A stretch of 64,000 nucleotides of DNA, from assembly GCF_042686195.1 (NCBI RefSeq), contig NZ_JBHUOQ010000004.1, forward strand, positions 248,001 through 312,000, written 5' to 3'. The DNA is from Corticicoccus populi. GTDB lineage: Bacteria > Bacillota > Bacilli > Staphylococcales > Salinicoccaceae. Made by a program: the position numbers and the translations under genes. The notes under the pieces are model-generated. The model was not told where the DNA came from and ran no database searches. It saw only the letters and a list, made by a program, of their open reading frames with translations. Positions 43,112 to 52,041 of the stretch are shown here, piece after piece (the stretch's first letter is position 1; each line of letters begins with the position of its first letter).

Positions 43112-44635
43112 ATGGTTTTTGAATTCCCGAATAAAGAAAATGCACAGTACAAAGTAAAGAGTCAGTACGAGAACTATATCAACGGAGAGTGGACAGCACC
43201 GGCAGACGGTGAATACTTCGATAATGAATCACCTGTTATCGGTAAAGCTGTTTCAAAAGTACCGCGCTCAAAGCAGGCGGATATTGATAAAGCGGTCGCT
43301 GCTGCACAGGAAGCACAGAAGTCGTGGGGGACGACTTCAGTTACAGAACGCAGTAATATTTTGAATAAAATCGCCAACCGTGTAGAAGAAAATCTGGAAG
43401 AATTCGCTGTTTTAGAAACCTTTGAGAACGGTAAGGCTGTTCGTGAAACTTTAAATGCAGACCTGCCGCTTCTCGTTGATCACTTTAGATATTTTGCAGG
43501 GGTGATCCGCGCACAGGAAGGCGGTATTTCACAGCTTGATAACGATACAGTAGCCTATCATTATCATGAACCAATCGGTGTTGTCGGCCAGATTATTCCC
43601 TGGAACTTCCCGCTGCTGATGGCGGCATGGAAAATTGCCCCGGCACTTGCTGCAGGTAACTCCATCGTATTAAAACCGGCGGAACAGACACCGACAACCA
43701 TTCTTCATTTTGTTGAACTCATCGGTGATTTACTGCCTCCGGGTGTCCTGAATATTGTTAACGGCTTCGGATCAGAAGCAGGGCAGGCACTCGCAACGCA
43801 TGAAGGAATCAATAAAATCGCGTTTACCGGAGAAACAACCACCGGCCGGATTATTATGCAGAATGCCAGCCAGAATATCATTCCGGTAACACTTGAACTC
43901 GGTGGTAAATCACCGAACATTTTCGCAAAAGATGTGATGGATGAAGATGACGGCTATCTTGATAAAGCAATTGAGGGTCTTGTCATGTTCGCATTGAACC
44001 AGGGAGAAGTATGTACATGCCCGTCACGTGCAATCATCCATGAAGATATTTTCGATGCATTCATGGAAAAAGTGATTAAACGTGTTGAACAGATTAAGAT
44101 TGGCAATCCGCTGGATCCGGATACTATGATGGGTGCACAGACTTCAAAAGAGCAGAAAGAAAAAATCGCCTCCTACCTCGATATCGGTAAAAAAGAGGGG
44201 GCGGAAGTACTGACAGGCGGTAACTTAAAAGAGATTGACGACGCAGATATCGAAGGCGGATATTATTTTGAGCCGACAATCTTCAAAGGCCACAATAAAA
44301 TGCGTATCTTCCAGGAAGAAATTTTCGGTCCGGTACTCGCAGTAACGACGTATAAGGACGATGATGAAGCGATTGAGATTGCGAATGATACTTTATACGG
44401 ACTTGGTGCCGGTGTATGGACACGCAGTCAGAACAGAGCGTATCGTTTGGGACGTGCGATTGAAGCAGGACGTGTATGGGTCAATACGTATCATGATTAT
44501 CCCGCACATGCTGCATTCGGCGGATATAAAATGAGTGGTATCGGACGCGAAAATCATAAGATGATGCTTGGACACTATCAACAGACCAAGAACTTACTGG
44601 TCAGCTACGGCGAATCACCGAAAGGATTTTTCTAA
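43112..44635 (+). CDS. Aldehyde dehydrogenase (acetaldehyde type)
   Basis: 507 residues. The NAD pocket and catalytic motifs are VGQIIPWNFPLLMAAWK, the general base in LELGGKSPN (Glu) and nucleophile Cys in NQGEVCTCPSR. The sequence is of the ExaC/AldB acetaldehyde dehydrogenase group, which is often followed by DUF779. It oxidises acetaldehyde or similar aldehydes with NAD(P)+. A GGGG ribosome site precedes ATG 43112. Expression is probably subject to catabolite repression via the cre site. Confidence 0.93.
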   Translation: MVFEFPNKENAQYKVKSQYENYINGEWTAPADGEYFDNESPVIGKAVSKVPRSKQADIDKAVAAAQEAQKSWGTTSVTERSNILNKIANRVEENLEEFAVLETFENGKAVRETLNADLPLLVDHFRYFAGVIRAQEGGISQLDNDTVAYHYHEPIGVVGQIIPWNFPLLMAAWKIAPALAAGNSIVLKPAEQTPTTILHFVELIGDLLPPGVLNIVNGFGSEAGQALATHEGINKIAFTGETTTGRIIMQNASQNIIPVTLELGGKSPNIFAKDVMDEDDGYLDKAIEGLVMFALNQGEVCTCPSRAIIHEDIFDAFMEKVIKRVEQIKIGNPLDPDTMMGAQTSKEQKEKIASYLDIGKKEGAEVLTGGNLKEIDDADIEGGYYFEPTIFKGHNKMRIFQEEIFGPVLAVTTYKDDDEAIEIANDTLYGLGAGVWTRSQNRAYRLGRAIEAGRVWVNTYHDYPAHAAFGGYKMSGIGRENHKMMLGHYQQTKNLLVSYGESPKGFF

Positions 44636-44968
44636 GTGGCTGTACTTGAAAAAGTAGAAGCAACTGACAAAGCGAAATCACTCATTCATGATTTAAAAAA
44701 AGAACATGGGAACCTCATATTCCATCAGTCCGGCGGATGCTGCGACGGCTCGAGTCCCATGTGTTTAAAAGAAGGCACAATGATTATCGGTGCAGCAGAC
44801 ATTCAACTCGGTGAAGTAGAGGGTGTACCGTTTTACATGCACAAAAAGCAGTATGAATACTGGAAGCACACACAGATTACACTGGATGTGGTTGACGGTA
44901 TCGGCGGCATGTTCAGTGTCGAAGGCCCGAGAGGTGTCAGATTCCATATCAGAAGTGAGCCTCTGTAA
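44636..44968 (+). CDS. DUF779 protein (aldehyde dehydrogenase partner)
   Basis: 110 residues from GTG 44636, which directly follows the dehydrogenase stop codon, so translation is coupled. The family signature HQSGGCCDGSSPMC (three Cys) is near residues 30-43, along with the RGVRFHIR end. DUF779 proteins nearly always follow acetaldehyde dehydrogenase; they may be redox or metal-linked partners. Function unproven. Confidence 0.88.
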   Translation: MAVLEKVEATDKAKSLIHDLKKEHGNLIFHQSGGCCDGSSPMCLKEGTMIIGAADIQLGEVEGVPFYMHKKQYEYWKHTQITLDVVDGIGGMFSVEGPRGVRFHIRSEPL

Positions 44969-44977
44969 TAATCATTT

Positions 44978-45017
44978 AAACCGGCATTGAGTATTTTATT
45001 CTCGGTGCCGGTTTTTT
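44978..45017 (+). terminator. Terminator after aldehyde dehydrogenase-DUF779
   Basis: AAACCGGCA and TGCCGGTTT with extra pairing (TTGAG/CTCGG) around an AT loop, then a T-run. Confidence 0.85.
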
Positions 45018-45126
45018 AATCAGTTATCTTTAATTTCTGAATATTCATTGACTACTTATACAATATATGGGAATCTTAAATTGTTATACTTCTGCTTCAC
45101 AAAATTAAGAGAAAAGGAGTTCGAAT

Positions 45127-46623
45127 ATGTTTGAATTTACTGGTGCATTAATTATTGTCTTCATTTTGATTGGTGTTCTTCTTATCGGCGGAATCGGCTG
45201 GTATTTATTTATGAAAGCGAGATACCGCACAGTCCCTTCCAATGAAGCCCTCATTATTACAGGTCCGAATCTTGGAGATGAGAAGAAAGAGAGTAATATT
45301 TACCGGGATGATCAGGGACGGTACATGAAAGTCACCCGCGGCGGCGGGCACAGATTGAAACTTTTCCAGACAGGCACAAGAGTCTCATTAAAATCATTTC
45401 AGCTTCAGATATCGACACCGAAAGTATACACTTTGGAAGGTGTCGGAATATACGGTCAGGCTGTTGCCACTGTTAAAGTAGCGGATGACCTTGATGGCAT
45501 TGTTAAATACGCCGAACAGTTCCTCGGAAAAGACCAGAAAGATATTCAGCATGAGATATCAGAAGTCCTGAATTCAAATCTCCGCGCCATCTTATCTAAA
45601 ATGACAGTGGAGCAGATTAATAAGGACCGGGAAAGCTTTAACGAACAAGTGCGTGAAATTGCGCAGGATCAACTGAACCGGATGGGTTTCAAAATTACTT
45701 CATTAGGATTATCCGACTTAAGAGATGATGAAAACTATCTTGAGAACCTCGGGCGGCCGCAGATTGCACGAGTCCGAAAAGAAGCAGAGATTGCGGAGTC
45801 TGAAAACAGACGTGAAACAGAAATCCAGCAGGCTAAGGATAATGAAACTATCTCCAACGAGCAGTATAAAAGAGAAATGAATATTGCCGACAGCCGTAAG
45901 GAAAAAGACCTGAAAGCTGCAAGAAACCTTGCAGAAACAGAAAAAGAAAATGCTGCAGCAAGAGCAGCAGGGAAACTTGAGGAGGAAGAACGACGCCTCG
46001 ATGTTGAACGAAAACGCCTTGAAATCCGGGAGCAGGAAAAAGAGAATGAGTTAAAACTGCGGAAACTGGAACGGGAAAACGATGTTGAAATAGAAAAGCA
46101 GCAGGTAGAAGTACGCCGTCAGCAGGCAGAGGCAGATTACTATGCCCGTGTTAAAGAAGCAGAAGCTGCATCCGAGGCACGTATTGCGGAAGGTAAGGCG
46201 GAAGCGAAAGTCATTCGCGAAAAGAGTCTTGCAGAAGCGGAAGCAATTGAGCGCCGGGCTAAAGCAATGGCAGAACATAAAGATGTCATCATTCTGGAAA
46301 AACTGATTGAAATGATGCCTGAATTTGCAAAAGCAGTCAGCGAATCAATGAGCAGTGTGGAATCCATCCGAATTATTGACGGCGGGCAGGGTGATCAGAT
46401 TAAATCACTGCCGACTACTGTTACGGGAACAATGGCAAAGCTCCAGGAAAGTATGGGCCAGATGACAGGATTTGATGTCAACAGCTTCCTTGAAGGATTA
46501 TCAAAGAGTGATGCTGCAAACTTTAATAAAGTTGAAGAAACAACTGATTTTGATACTGATGACACAGAAGAAGACTACAGTGATATTGAATCAGAAAACA
46601 ATGATAACGATGAAAAACTTTAA
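45127..46623 (+). CDS. floT: Flotillin-family protein
   Basis: 498 residues. An N-terminal membrane hairpin (residues 6-30) precedes the SPFH/PHB domain (about 35-200) and a long Glu/Ala/Lys-rich flotillin coiled coil (about 200-400) with EAE repeats. The C-terminal ~60 residues are acidic. Flotillins organise membrane microdomains and signal complexes. The NfeD-like partner YuaF common in Bacillus is not adjacent; the unrelated membrane gene at 46693 follows after a terminator. An AAAGGAG ribosome site is present. Confidence 0.92.
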   Translation: MFEFTGALIIVFILIGVLLIGGIGWYLFMKARYRTVPSNEALIITGPNLGDEKKESNIYRDDQGRYMKVTRGGGHRLKLFQTGTRVSLKSFQLQISTPKVYTLEGVGIYGQAVATVKVADDLDGIVKYAEQFLGKDQKDIQHEISEVLNSNLRAILSKMTVEQINKDRESFNEQVREIAQDQLNRMGFKITSLGLSDLRDDENYLENLGRPQIARVRKEAEIAESENRRETEIQQAKDNETISNEQYKREMNIADSRKEKDLKAARNLAETEKENAAARAAGKLEEEERRLDVERKRLEIREQEKENELKLRKLERENDVEIEKQQVEVRRQQAEADYYARVKEAEAASEARIAEGKAEAKVIREKSLAEAEAIERRAKAMAEHKDVIILEKLIEMMPEFAKAVSESMSSVESIRIIDGGQGDQIKSLPTTVTGTMAKLQESMGQMTGFDVNSFLEGLSKSDAANFNKVEETTDFDTDDTEEDYSDIESENNDNDEKL

Positions 46624-46645
46624 AGACTCCCCGGAGTCTTTTTTT
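46622..46645 (+). terminator. Terminator after flotillin
   Basis: AAAGACTCC-CC-GGAGTCTTT then Ts; the stop codon overlaps the stem start. Confidence 0.9.
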
Positions 46646-46692
46646 ATTTCCTTCTATATATGGGTATAGACATTTAAAAGGGCGGTGTTGTT

Positions 46693-47226
46693 ATGGAAGA
46701 ATATATCCGCGATTATACGATGGCAGCTGCAATACTCGGACTGTTTTCCTTTGTCTGGTTCGGCTGGGCTCAGGAAAGACCAAGGAAATCATGGAGAGTC
46801 TATCTCGGTATCGGTTCGGCACTCGGAATCATTGTTTCTGCAGCCGGCATCTATTTGAGTATCACTCACTGGAACAATGCGTCCATCCTTCACGAGCAGT
46901 CAAACTTCACTTATTACATTATTTTTGTTGCTATTGAATTCACAGTCGCGGCCGTTGTCAGTGCAGTTCTGCTGATTAAAAAGCATTCTGATTATGTCGC
47001 CCCCTGGATTGCATTCGTTGTCGGTGTTCATTTCTTTCCACTCAGTTTTGTATTTAATGATTTCACCTATAATATTTTAGGCGGTCTCATCACTGTCGTT
47101 TCACTCATTTCACTGCCGCTGTCAAAAAGGCTGGATGTTGCAAACAGTGCCGTCACCGGCATCGGGACAGGAATCTCTTTATTCCTTTTTGCCTTATTCA
47201 ACCTAATACGCGCATTGATGATATAG
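46693..47226 (+). CDS. Hypothetical membrane protein
   Basis: 177 residues with six predicted membrane helices and short loops; an early Trp-Phe-Gly-Trp and a WIAFVVGVHFFPLSFVFND segment. I recognise no characterised family. It is monocistronic, between flotillin and the LytTR pair. The start at 46693 has GGGCGGTG upstream. Confidence 0.7.
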   Translation: MEEYIRDYTMAAAILGLFSFVWFGWAQERPRKSWRVYLGIGSALGIIVSAAGIYLSITHWNNASILHEQSNFTYYIIFVAIEFTVAAVVSAVLLIKKHSDYVAPWIAFVVGVHFFPLSFVFNDFTYNILGGLITVVSLISLPLSKRLDVANSAVTGIGTGISLFLFALFNLIRALMI

Positions 47227-47251
47227 GTGATACCGCCTCATTAATCAGAAG

Positions 47252-47286
47252 AATCATCCTCCGGAATTCCGGAGGATGATTTTGTT
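47252..47286 (+). terminator. Terminator after the membrane protein
   Basis: Two 15-nt arms (47252-47266, 47267-47281) form a perfect palindrome centred on AATT, followed by TTT. Confidence 0.85.
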
Positions 47287-47376
47287 TGAACCGGTCCGGC
47301 AGATATTTGACCCGCTCGGGAAAATTTCCACACAAAATCTATTTTCTTTCATATACTAAGCACAAGGAGGCCGGTT

Positions 47377-47832
47377 ATGAGAAAAAACTACAATATTGAA
47401 CTGTCTATAGAAGAACACCTGTCTGAAGATAATATTATTATCCGCTGTCAGTCACCAAATACAGGCGCAGAGATTATGAATCAGCTCCAGCCGCTTAATA
47501 AAAATGAATCTTCAATGGTTATTAAGCAGGATGACAGTTATATTATCGTTAAAAAAACAGACATTATATTTGCAGAAGTTTACCAGAAAGAACTGACCGT
47601 ATATACAACAGAAGATGAGCATAAGACTTCAAGCACCCTTGCATCTCTGTACGAGGACTTACCAAAACAGACCTTTGTACAGGTATCAAAATCGTCATTA
47701 ATCAATATACATCATATTAAAAAAGTAGAGCCTTCGTTTTCAGGAAATTTACTCGCACATCTTTCAAATGGTATGAAAGTCAGTATATCCCGTAGATATG
47801 TGACTTTATTAAAAGAAGCACTCGGAATCTAA
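47377..47832 (+). CDS. LytTR-domain DNA-binding regulator
   Basis: 151 residues. The C-terminal LytTR domain starts near residue 46 (MVIKQDDSYIIVKKTDIIFAE) and continues through SKSSLINIHHIKKVEPSF and VSISRRYVTLLKEALG. The N-terminal ~45 residues are not a receiver domain, so it is a stand-alone LytTR regulator. It sits 19 nt before a DUF3021 membrane gene; in streptococci such pairs (HdrRM, BrsRM) have the membrane protein inhibiting the regulator (family knowledge). Confidence 0.88.
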   Translation: MRKNYNIELSIEEHLSEDNIIIRCQSPNTGAEIMNQLQPLNKNESSMVIKQDDSYIIVKKTDIIFAEVYQKELTVYTTEDEHKTSSTLASLYEDLPKQTFVQVSKSSLINIHHIKKVEPSFSGNLLAHLSNGMKVSISRRYVTLLKEALGI

Positions 47833-47851
47833 ACAAGAAGGAGGAAGGAAA

Positions 47852-48250
47852 ATGAGATACTTAACAGCGTACACACTGCAGTCCATTTATATCGGGAGTT
47901 TTCTCTATCTCTTATTTTCTATATTCACAATAAGCGGGGAGAGTACATTTATTACAACTGCCGGTATTATCGGCGTATGGACGGCATCGGCATTAATCGG
48001 CATGACAACGATGATTCATCATACTGCTCTGCCGGCATTAATACGGTACGGCATCCAGATTTCAGTTGGTATTATTGCTTTTATTACTATCAGTGTCTAT
48101 CTCGGATCAATGAATCTGACTGTCCTTGAAATTTTGGAGACTGCATTATTTATCGGCATCACAATGCTCGTGATTATGACGATTAACTATCTGCTGACAG
48201 TCAGAGATTCAAAGTCTATTAATCAAAAACTGCAAAACCATACGGAATAA
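47852..48250 (+). CDS. DUF3021 family membrane protein
   Basis: 132 residues with four membrane helices, normal for DUF3021. It is co-transcribed with the LytTR regulator (AAGGAGGAAGG ribosome site). It probably restrains the LytTR protein at the membrane until an unknown signal arrives (inference from HdrM/BrsM-type systems). Followed by a terminator. Confidence 0.85.
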   Translation: MRYLTAYTLQSIYIGSFLYLLFSIFTISGESTFITTAGIIGVWTASALIGMTTMIHHTALPALIRYGIQISVGIIAFITISVYLGSMNLTVLEILETALFIGITMLVIMTINYLLTVRDSKSINQKLQNHTE

Positions 48251-48280
48251 TAACTTCTTAACAAAAAGAGCATTTATATA

Positions 48281-48316
48281 GAAGCAGCTGACAATTATCA
48301 GCTGTTTCTATTTTTT
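48281..48316 (+). terminator. Terminator after the LytTR-DUF3021 operon
   Basis: GAAGCAGCTGA pairs with TCAGCTGTTTC around CAATTA, then a T-run to 48316. Confidence 0.85.
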
Positions 48317-48578
48317 AGGTTTAATCAAAGCATTCACAAGGTGTAAATTGTACCTGACAGCGAAAATACTCAGAAATAATACAATGAGATATCAACAATT
48401 ACATGGAAAGAGGGGAATTGTAACCTCATTATTATTGAGCTGTAACACATGACACGGATATATGTGTTACATTAGGCATTGTCTTAAAAATTTAAGACTG
48501 AATGTGCTCTTTGATCTTAAATGATTAAAACACGTCCGCTTTAATTAGCAGAAATTTATTAGGAGGACGAACATAGTT
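48317..48578. other. Upstream region of SceD-like gene 1
   Basis: 262 nt without a gene. It contains TGTAAC at 48419 and 48441 and a perfect inverted repeat, TGTAACACAT (48441-48450) and ATGTGTTACA (48462-48471), then CATTGTCTTAAA at 48478. The TGTAAY pair and CATTGTCTTAAA recur upstream of the second SceD-like gene. Confidence 0.6.
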
Positions 48579-49280
48579 ATGAAAAAAACAATCTTAACTA
48601 CGACTTTAATATTAGGCTTAGGCGCAGCGAGTATCACAGCAGATCAGGATGCAGAGGCATCTGAACAATCCATCAATCATGGAGAGCTTGCACAAAAAGC
48701 GCAGTCTAATTCAAACGAATTAAATAATGCACCGCTCCACGAAGGTGAATATGACTATAACTTTAACCACAACAATGTTGACTATAACTTCTCATCAGAT
48801 GGTACAAACTATTCATGGGAATATAACGGCTACAATAATGAACAAGCTCAGGAAGTAAGTGAGCCTGTACAATATGATGTTCAAGAGGAACAAGTAGCTG
48901 AACCGGTTCAAAATACTGAACCAGTACAGCAGGAAACTCAGGAAGCAGAAGTTGAGTCTGTTGAACCTGTACAAAACACAGAAGAAACTTCACAGCCCGC
49001 AGCTCCAACTGCATCCAGCTCAAACGACGGATCAGTTAAAGAACAATTTCTTGCTGCAGGCGGCACAGACGCTATGTGGGAATCTATCGTAATGCCTGAA
49101 TCAAGCGGTGACCCTAATGCAGTAAATGAACTGGGTTATCAAGGCCTTGGTCAGACTAAAGAATCATGGGGTACCGGCTCTGTTCAAGAACAGACTGAAG
49201 GTATGCTGAACTATGCTGAAGAACGTTATGGCTCTGTTGACGCTGCAATGGACTTCCGTAATCAGAATAACTGGTGGTAA
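48579..49280 (+). CDS. SceD/IsaA-like secreted transglycosylase, copy 1
   Basis: 233 residues. The signal peptide (MKKTILTTTLILGLGAASIT) ends near Ala-Glu-Ala. An N-terminal NELNNAPLHEGEYDYNFN strand repeat is followed by a Glu/Gln/Pro-rich linker (residues 90-148) and a transglycosylase-like C terminus with MPESSGDPNAVNELGYQGLG (Glu is the likely catalytic residue) ending in NQNNWW. These proteins cleave peptidoglycan at the septum in staphylococci. AGGAGG ribosome site; terminator follows. Confidence 0.9.
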   Translation: MKKTILTTTLILGLGAASITADQDAEASEQSINHGELAQKAQSNSNELNNAPLHEGEYDYNFNHNNVDYNFSSDGTNYSWEYNGYNNEQAQEVSEPVQYDVQEEQVAEPVQNTEPVQQETQEAEVESVEPVQNTEETSQPAAPTASSSNDGSVKEQFLAAGGTDAMWESIVMPESSGDPNAVNELGYQGLGQTKESWGTGSVQEQTEGMLNYAEERYGSVDAAMDFRNQNNWW

Positions 49281-49291
49281 GATTTAAACTC

Positions 49292-49325
49292 AAAAATGGA
49301 TGCCGGGTTCCGGCATCCATTTTTA
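49292..49325 (+). terminator. Terminator after SceD-like gene 1
   Basis: AAAAATGGATGCCGG pairs with CCGGCATCCATTTTT around GTT. Confidence 0.93.
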
Positions 49326-49681
49326 TATACATATATCATTAAAATACTTACTGTGATAAAGATTATGTACTTAATTTATAATTATCAAAAAATACCATTT
49401 AAAGAAATATCATTAAATTTTTACTTACATAAGGATTTCAATTGGTTCTATACCAGAGAATATTCAGAAATAATACAGCCAGAATACAGAAATATAACAA
49501 CATTTCATGTATTACTACGAAATGTAATCTCTTTATTGTCAGACTGTAACATACAAATAAAAAAATTATGATATATTATTCATTGTCTTAAACGAACAAG
49601 AACATTTAGAACCTATCGGTTTTATCATACATTTATATTAATTACAGCGTGTTCAATATAATTTTGGAGGAATCATACATT
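49326..49681. other. Upstream region of SceD-like gene 2
   Basis: 356 nt, AT-rich. It carries TGTAAT (49523), TGTAAC (49545) and CATTGTCTTAAA (49581), at nearly the same distances from the start as in copy 1 (second TGTAAC 137 vs 138 nt upstream). A 91-codon ORF crossing it starts in the terminator and looks spurious. Confidence 0.6.
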
Positions 49682-50404
49682 ATGAAAAAAGCAATTTTAG
49701 CTACTACTTTAGTATTCACTTTAGGTTTAACAAGTATTACATCCGGTCAGACTGCAGAAGCTTCTGAAATCAATAAGGAAGAACTTGCACAACTTGCTCA
49801 GTCAAATGCAGGCGAATTAAATAATGCACCGCTTCATGCAGGTTCATATAACTATAACTTCAACATCAACGGTGTTAACTACAACTTTGAATCAGACGGC
49901 GTTAACTTTTCATGGTCATACGGTAACGGCAATGCTCAGCCTACACAGGAAGTAAGTCAGCCTGAACCAGTTCAAAATGTTGAATACAACAATAATACCC
50001 AGGAAACAGTACAAACAAACAATGTTCAGTACAACACAAATAACTCAAACAACAATACAGCTTCTGAAAAAGCTCAAACTCAACAGCCTGCACAACAGCA
50101 GTCAAATGACTCTCAGGCAGCTGCACCACAAAAAACTCAGTCTTCAAACAGCGGTTCTACTAAATCACAATTCTTAGCTGCTGGTGGTACTGAAGCTATG
50201 TGGCAGTCTATCGTAATGCCTGAATCCGGTGGTAACCCGAACGCAGTAAGTCCAACAGGCTTCCAAGGTCTTGGTCAGACTAAACAATCATGGGGTACTG
50301 GTTCTGTTCAAGAACAGACTCAAGGTATGTTAAAATATGCTGAAGACCGTTATGGTTCTGTAGAATCTGCAGTTCAATTCCGTAACCAAAATAACTGGTG
50401 GTAA
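49682..50404 (+). CDS. SceD/IsaA-like secreted transglycosylase, copy 2
   Basis: 240 residues from ATG 49682, about 11 nt after TTGGAGG; the longer reading from 49649 would include the ribosome site. Same plan as copy 1: signal peptide, NNAPLHAGSYNYNFNINGVN, an Asn/Gln-rich linker (residues 90-160) instead of Glu-rich, and the C-terminal FLAAGGTEAMWQSIVMPESG domain ending NQNNWW. Linkers differ strongly while the catalytic ends are almost identical, a sign of tandem duplication. Confidence 0.92.
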   Translation: MKKAILATTLVFTLGLTSITSGQTAEASEINKEELAQLAQSNAGELNNAPLHAGSYNYNFNINGVNYNFESDGVNFSWSYGNGNAQPTQEVSQPEPVQNVEYNNNTQETVQTNNVQYNTNNSNNNTASEKAQTQQPAQQQSNDSQAAAPQKTQSSNSGSTKSQFLAAGGTEAMWQSIVMPESGGNPNAVSPTGFQGLGQTKQSWGTGSVQEQTQGMLKYAEDRYGSVESAVQFRNQNNWW

Positions 50405-50423
50405 GATTTAACTAATATAGCTG

Positions 50424-50461
50424 AAACTCCGTATGGTCGAAAGATCATACGGAGTTTTTTT
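50424..50461 (+). terminator. Terminator after SceD-like gene 2
   Basis: AAACTCCGTATGGTC pairs with GATCATACGGAGTTT around GAAA, then Ts. Confidence 0.93.
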
Positions 50462-50576
50462 AGATGTTTCTATTTAAATAATCTATTTCTAAATTACGAA
50501 AATACCATATCATTTATATCACTGTTTTCTGCTATAATAATATATCAGCTTTTACATATTACAAGGAGCATTCAAT

Positions 50577-52028
50577 ATGATCGAAACTATTAAAAAAGAA
50601 TGGTTCACTGAACCTGCTGTAAATATACTGTCAGGCATTGTTGTTGCTCTTGCCTTAATACCGGAGGCAATTGCTTTCTCAATTATTGCGGGTGTTGACC
50701 CAATGGTCGGTTTATATGCCTCTTTCATTATTGCTGTAGTGATTTCATTTGTCGGCGGTCGTCCCGCCATGATTTCAGCTGCCACCGGCGCAGTCGCATT
50801 AATCGTTGTTCCTTTGGTCAGAGAATATGGTCTCGACTATTTACTCGCTGCAACGATTCTAATGGGATTGATTCAAATCATTCTCGGCATACTTAAGGTC
50901 GGGAAACTTTTAAAATTCATTCCCAATTCTGTAATGATCGGTTTTGTGAATGCTTTAGCGATACTTATTTTTATGACACAGCTCGAGCACATATTCGGTA
51001 TATCATTTGATACATACATATATGTAATTGTCACACTGGCAATTCTTTATATTCTGCCGAGATTCCTAAAGAAAATACCGGCTCCACTTTTTGTGATTGT
51101 AATATTGACAGGAATTTATATTATATTTGGAAGTGACTTGAGAACAGTAGGGGACTTGGGCACAATTGACCGTTCACTGCCAGCCTTTCTTATACCGGAT
51201 ATACCCTTTAACCTCGAAACTTTAAAAATTATACTGCCTTATTCATTATCGATGGCCGTTGTCGGGCTGGTGGAAAGTCTTTTGACTGCCAAAATTGTTG
51301 ATAATGCTACAGATACATACAGCAGTAAAAACAGAGAATCGAGGGGACAGGGTATCGCAAACTTTATCAATGGTTTCTTCGGCGGTATGGGCGGATGTGC
51401 AATGATCGGCCAGTCAATAATTAATGTGACATCAGGTGCAACCACGCGTCTGTCCACATTTACTGCAGGTGTCGTATTAATGTTCTTGATTATCGTTCTT
51501 GGCGACTGGGTGGTTCAGATCCCAATGCCTATTCTTGCGGGTATTATGGTCATGGTTTCTGTCAGTACGTTTGACTGGGGCTCATTTAAATACCTGGTAA
51601 AAGCACCTCGGACAGATGCTTTTGTGATGCTTATTACAGTAACCATCGTTTTATTTACACACAACCTTGCCGTCGGTGTAGTTACAGGTGTTATATTCAG
51701 TGCCATCTTCTTTGCAACAAAAATATCAAAAGTAAATGTATCTGTCGAAGAGACTACACATCAGATTACATTTCATTTCGAGGGACAGATTTTCTTTGCC
51801 TCCATTGATACGACGATAGAGCAGCTTAAATTTAAGAAATACGGGAAAGATATTTATCTGGATTTTTCAAAAGCTCACCTTTGGGATGACTCCGCTGTGG
51901 ATGCGATTGATACAATTGTTAAAAAATTTGAAGATCATGGTAATCAGGTTTCCGTCAATCAATTGAATGCAGACAGCAGGAAAATCATGAAGGAACTTAG
52001 TAAATTAAACGAGCAGCATCTCACTTAA
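50577..52028 (+). CDS. SulP-family anion transporter
   Basis: 483 residues. About 12-14 helices form the SulP core (IVVALALIPEAIAFSIIAGVDPMVGLYASF is the sulfate-transporter signature). A reduced cytoplasmic STAS domain occupies about residues 395-480 (FASIDTTIEQLKFKKYGKDIY). The substrate may be sulfate, bicarbonate or another anion. It is followed 13 nt later by a UspA gene, a recurring pairing. ACAAGGAG ribosome site. Confidence 0.92.
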   Translation: MIETIKKEWFTEPAVNILSGIVVALALIPEAIAFSIIAGVDPMVGLYASFIIAVVISFVGGRPAMISAATGAVALIVVPLVREYGLDYLLAATILMGLIQIILGILKVGKLLKFIPNSVMIGFVNALAILIFMTQLEHIFGISFDTYIYVIVTLAILYILPRFLKKIPAPLFVIVILTGIYIIFGSDLRTVGDLGTIDRSLPAFLIPDIPFNLETLKIILPYSLSMAVVGLVESLLTAKIVDNATDTYSSKNRESRGQGIANFINGFFGGMGGCAMIGQSIINVTSGATTRLSTFTAGVVLMFLIIVLGDWVVQIPMPILAGIMVMVSVSTFDWGSFKYLVKAPRTDAFVMLITVTIVLFTHNLAVGVVTGVIFSAIFFATKISKVNVSVEETTHQITFHFEGQIFFASIDTTIEQLKFKKYGKDIYLDFSKAHLWDDSAVDAIDTIVKKFEDHGNQVSVNQLNADSRKIMKELSKLNEQHLT

Positions 52029-52041
52029 TAAGGAGGTATAA

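Noticed and set aside
42735..43145. 136-codon minus-strand ORF with a poly-Ser run
   Set aside because: The Ser run is the complement of the poly-Asp codons of the PepSY lipoprotein; a shadow ORF.
49296..49571. 91-codon ORF between the two SceD-like genes
   Set aside because: It starts inside the terminator of copy 1, has no ribosome site and covers the conserved promoter elements of copy 2.
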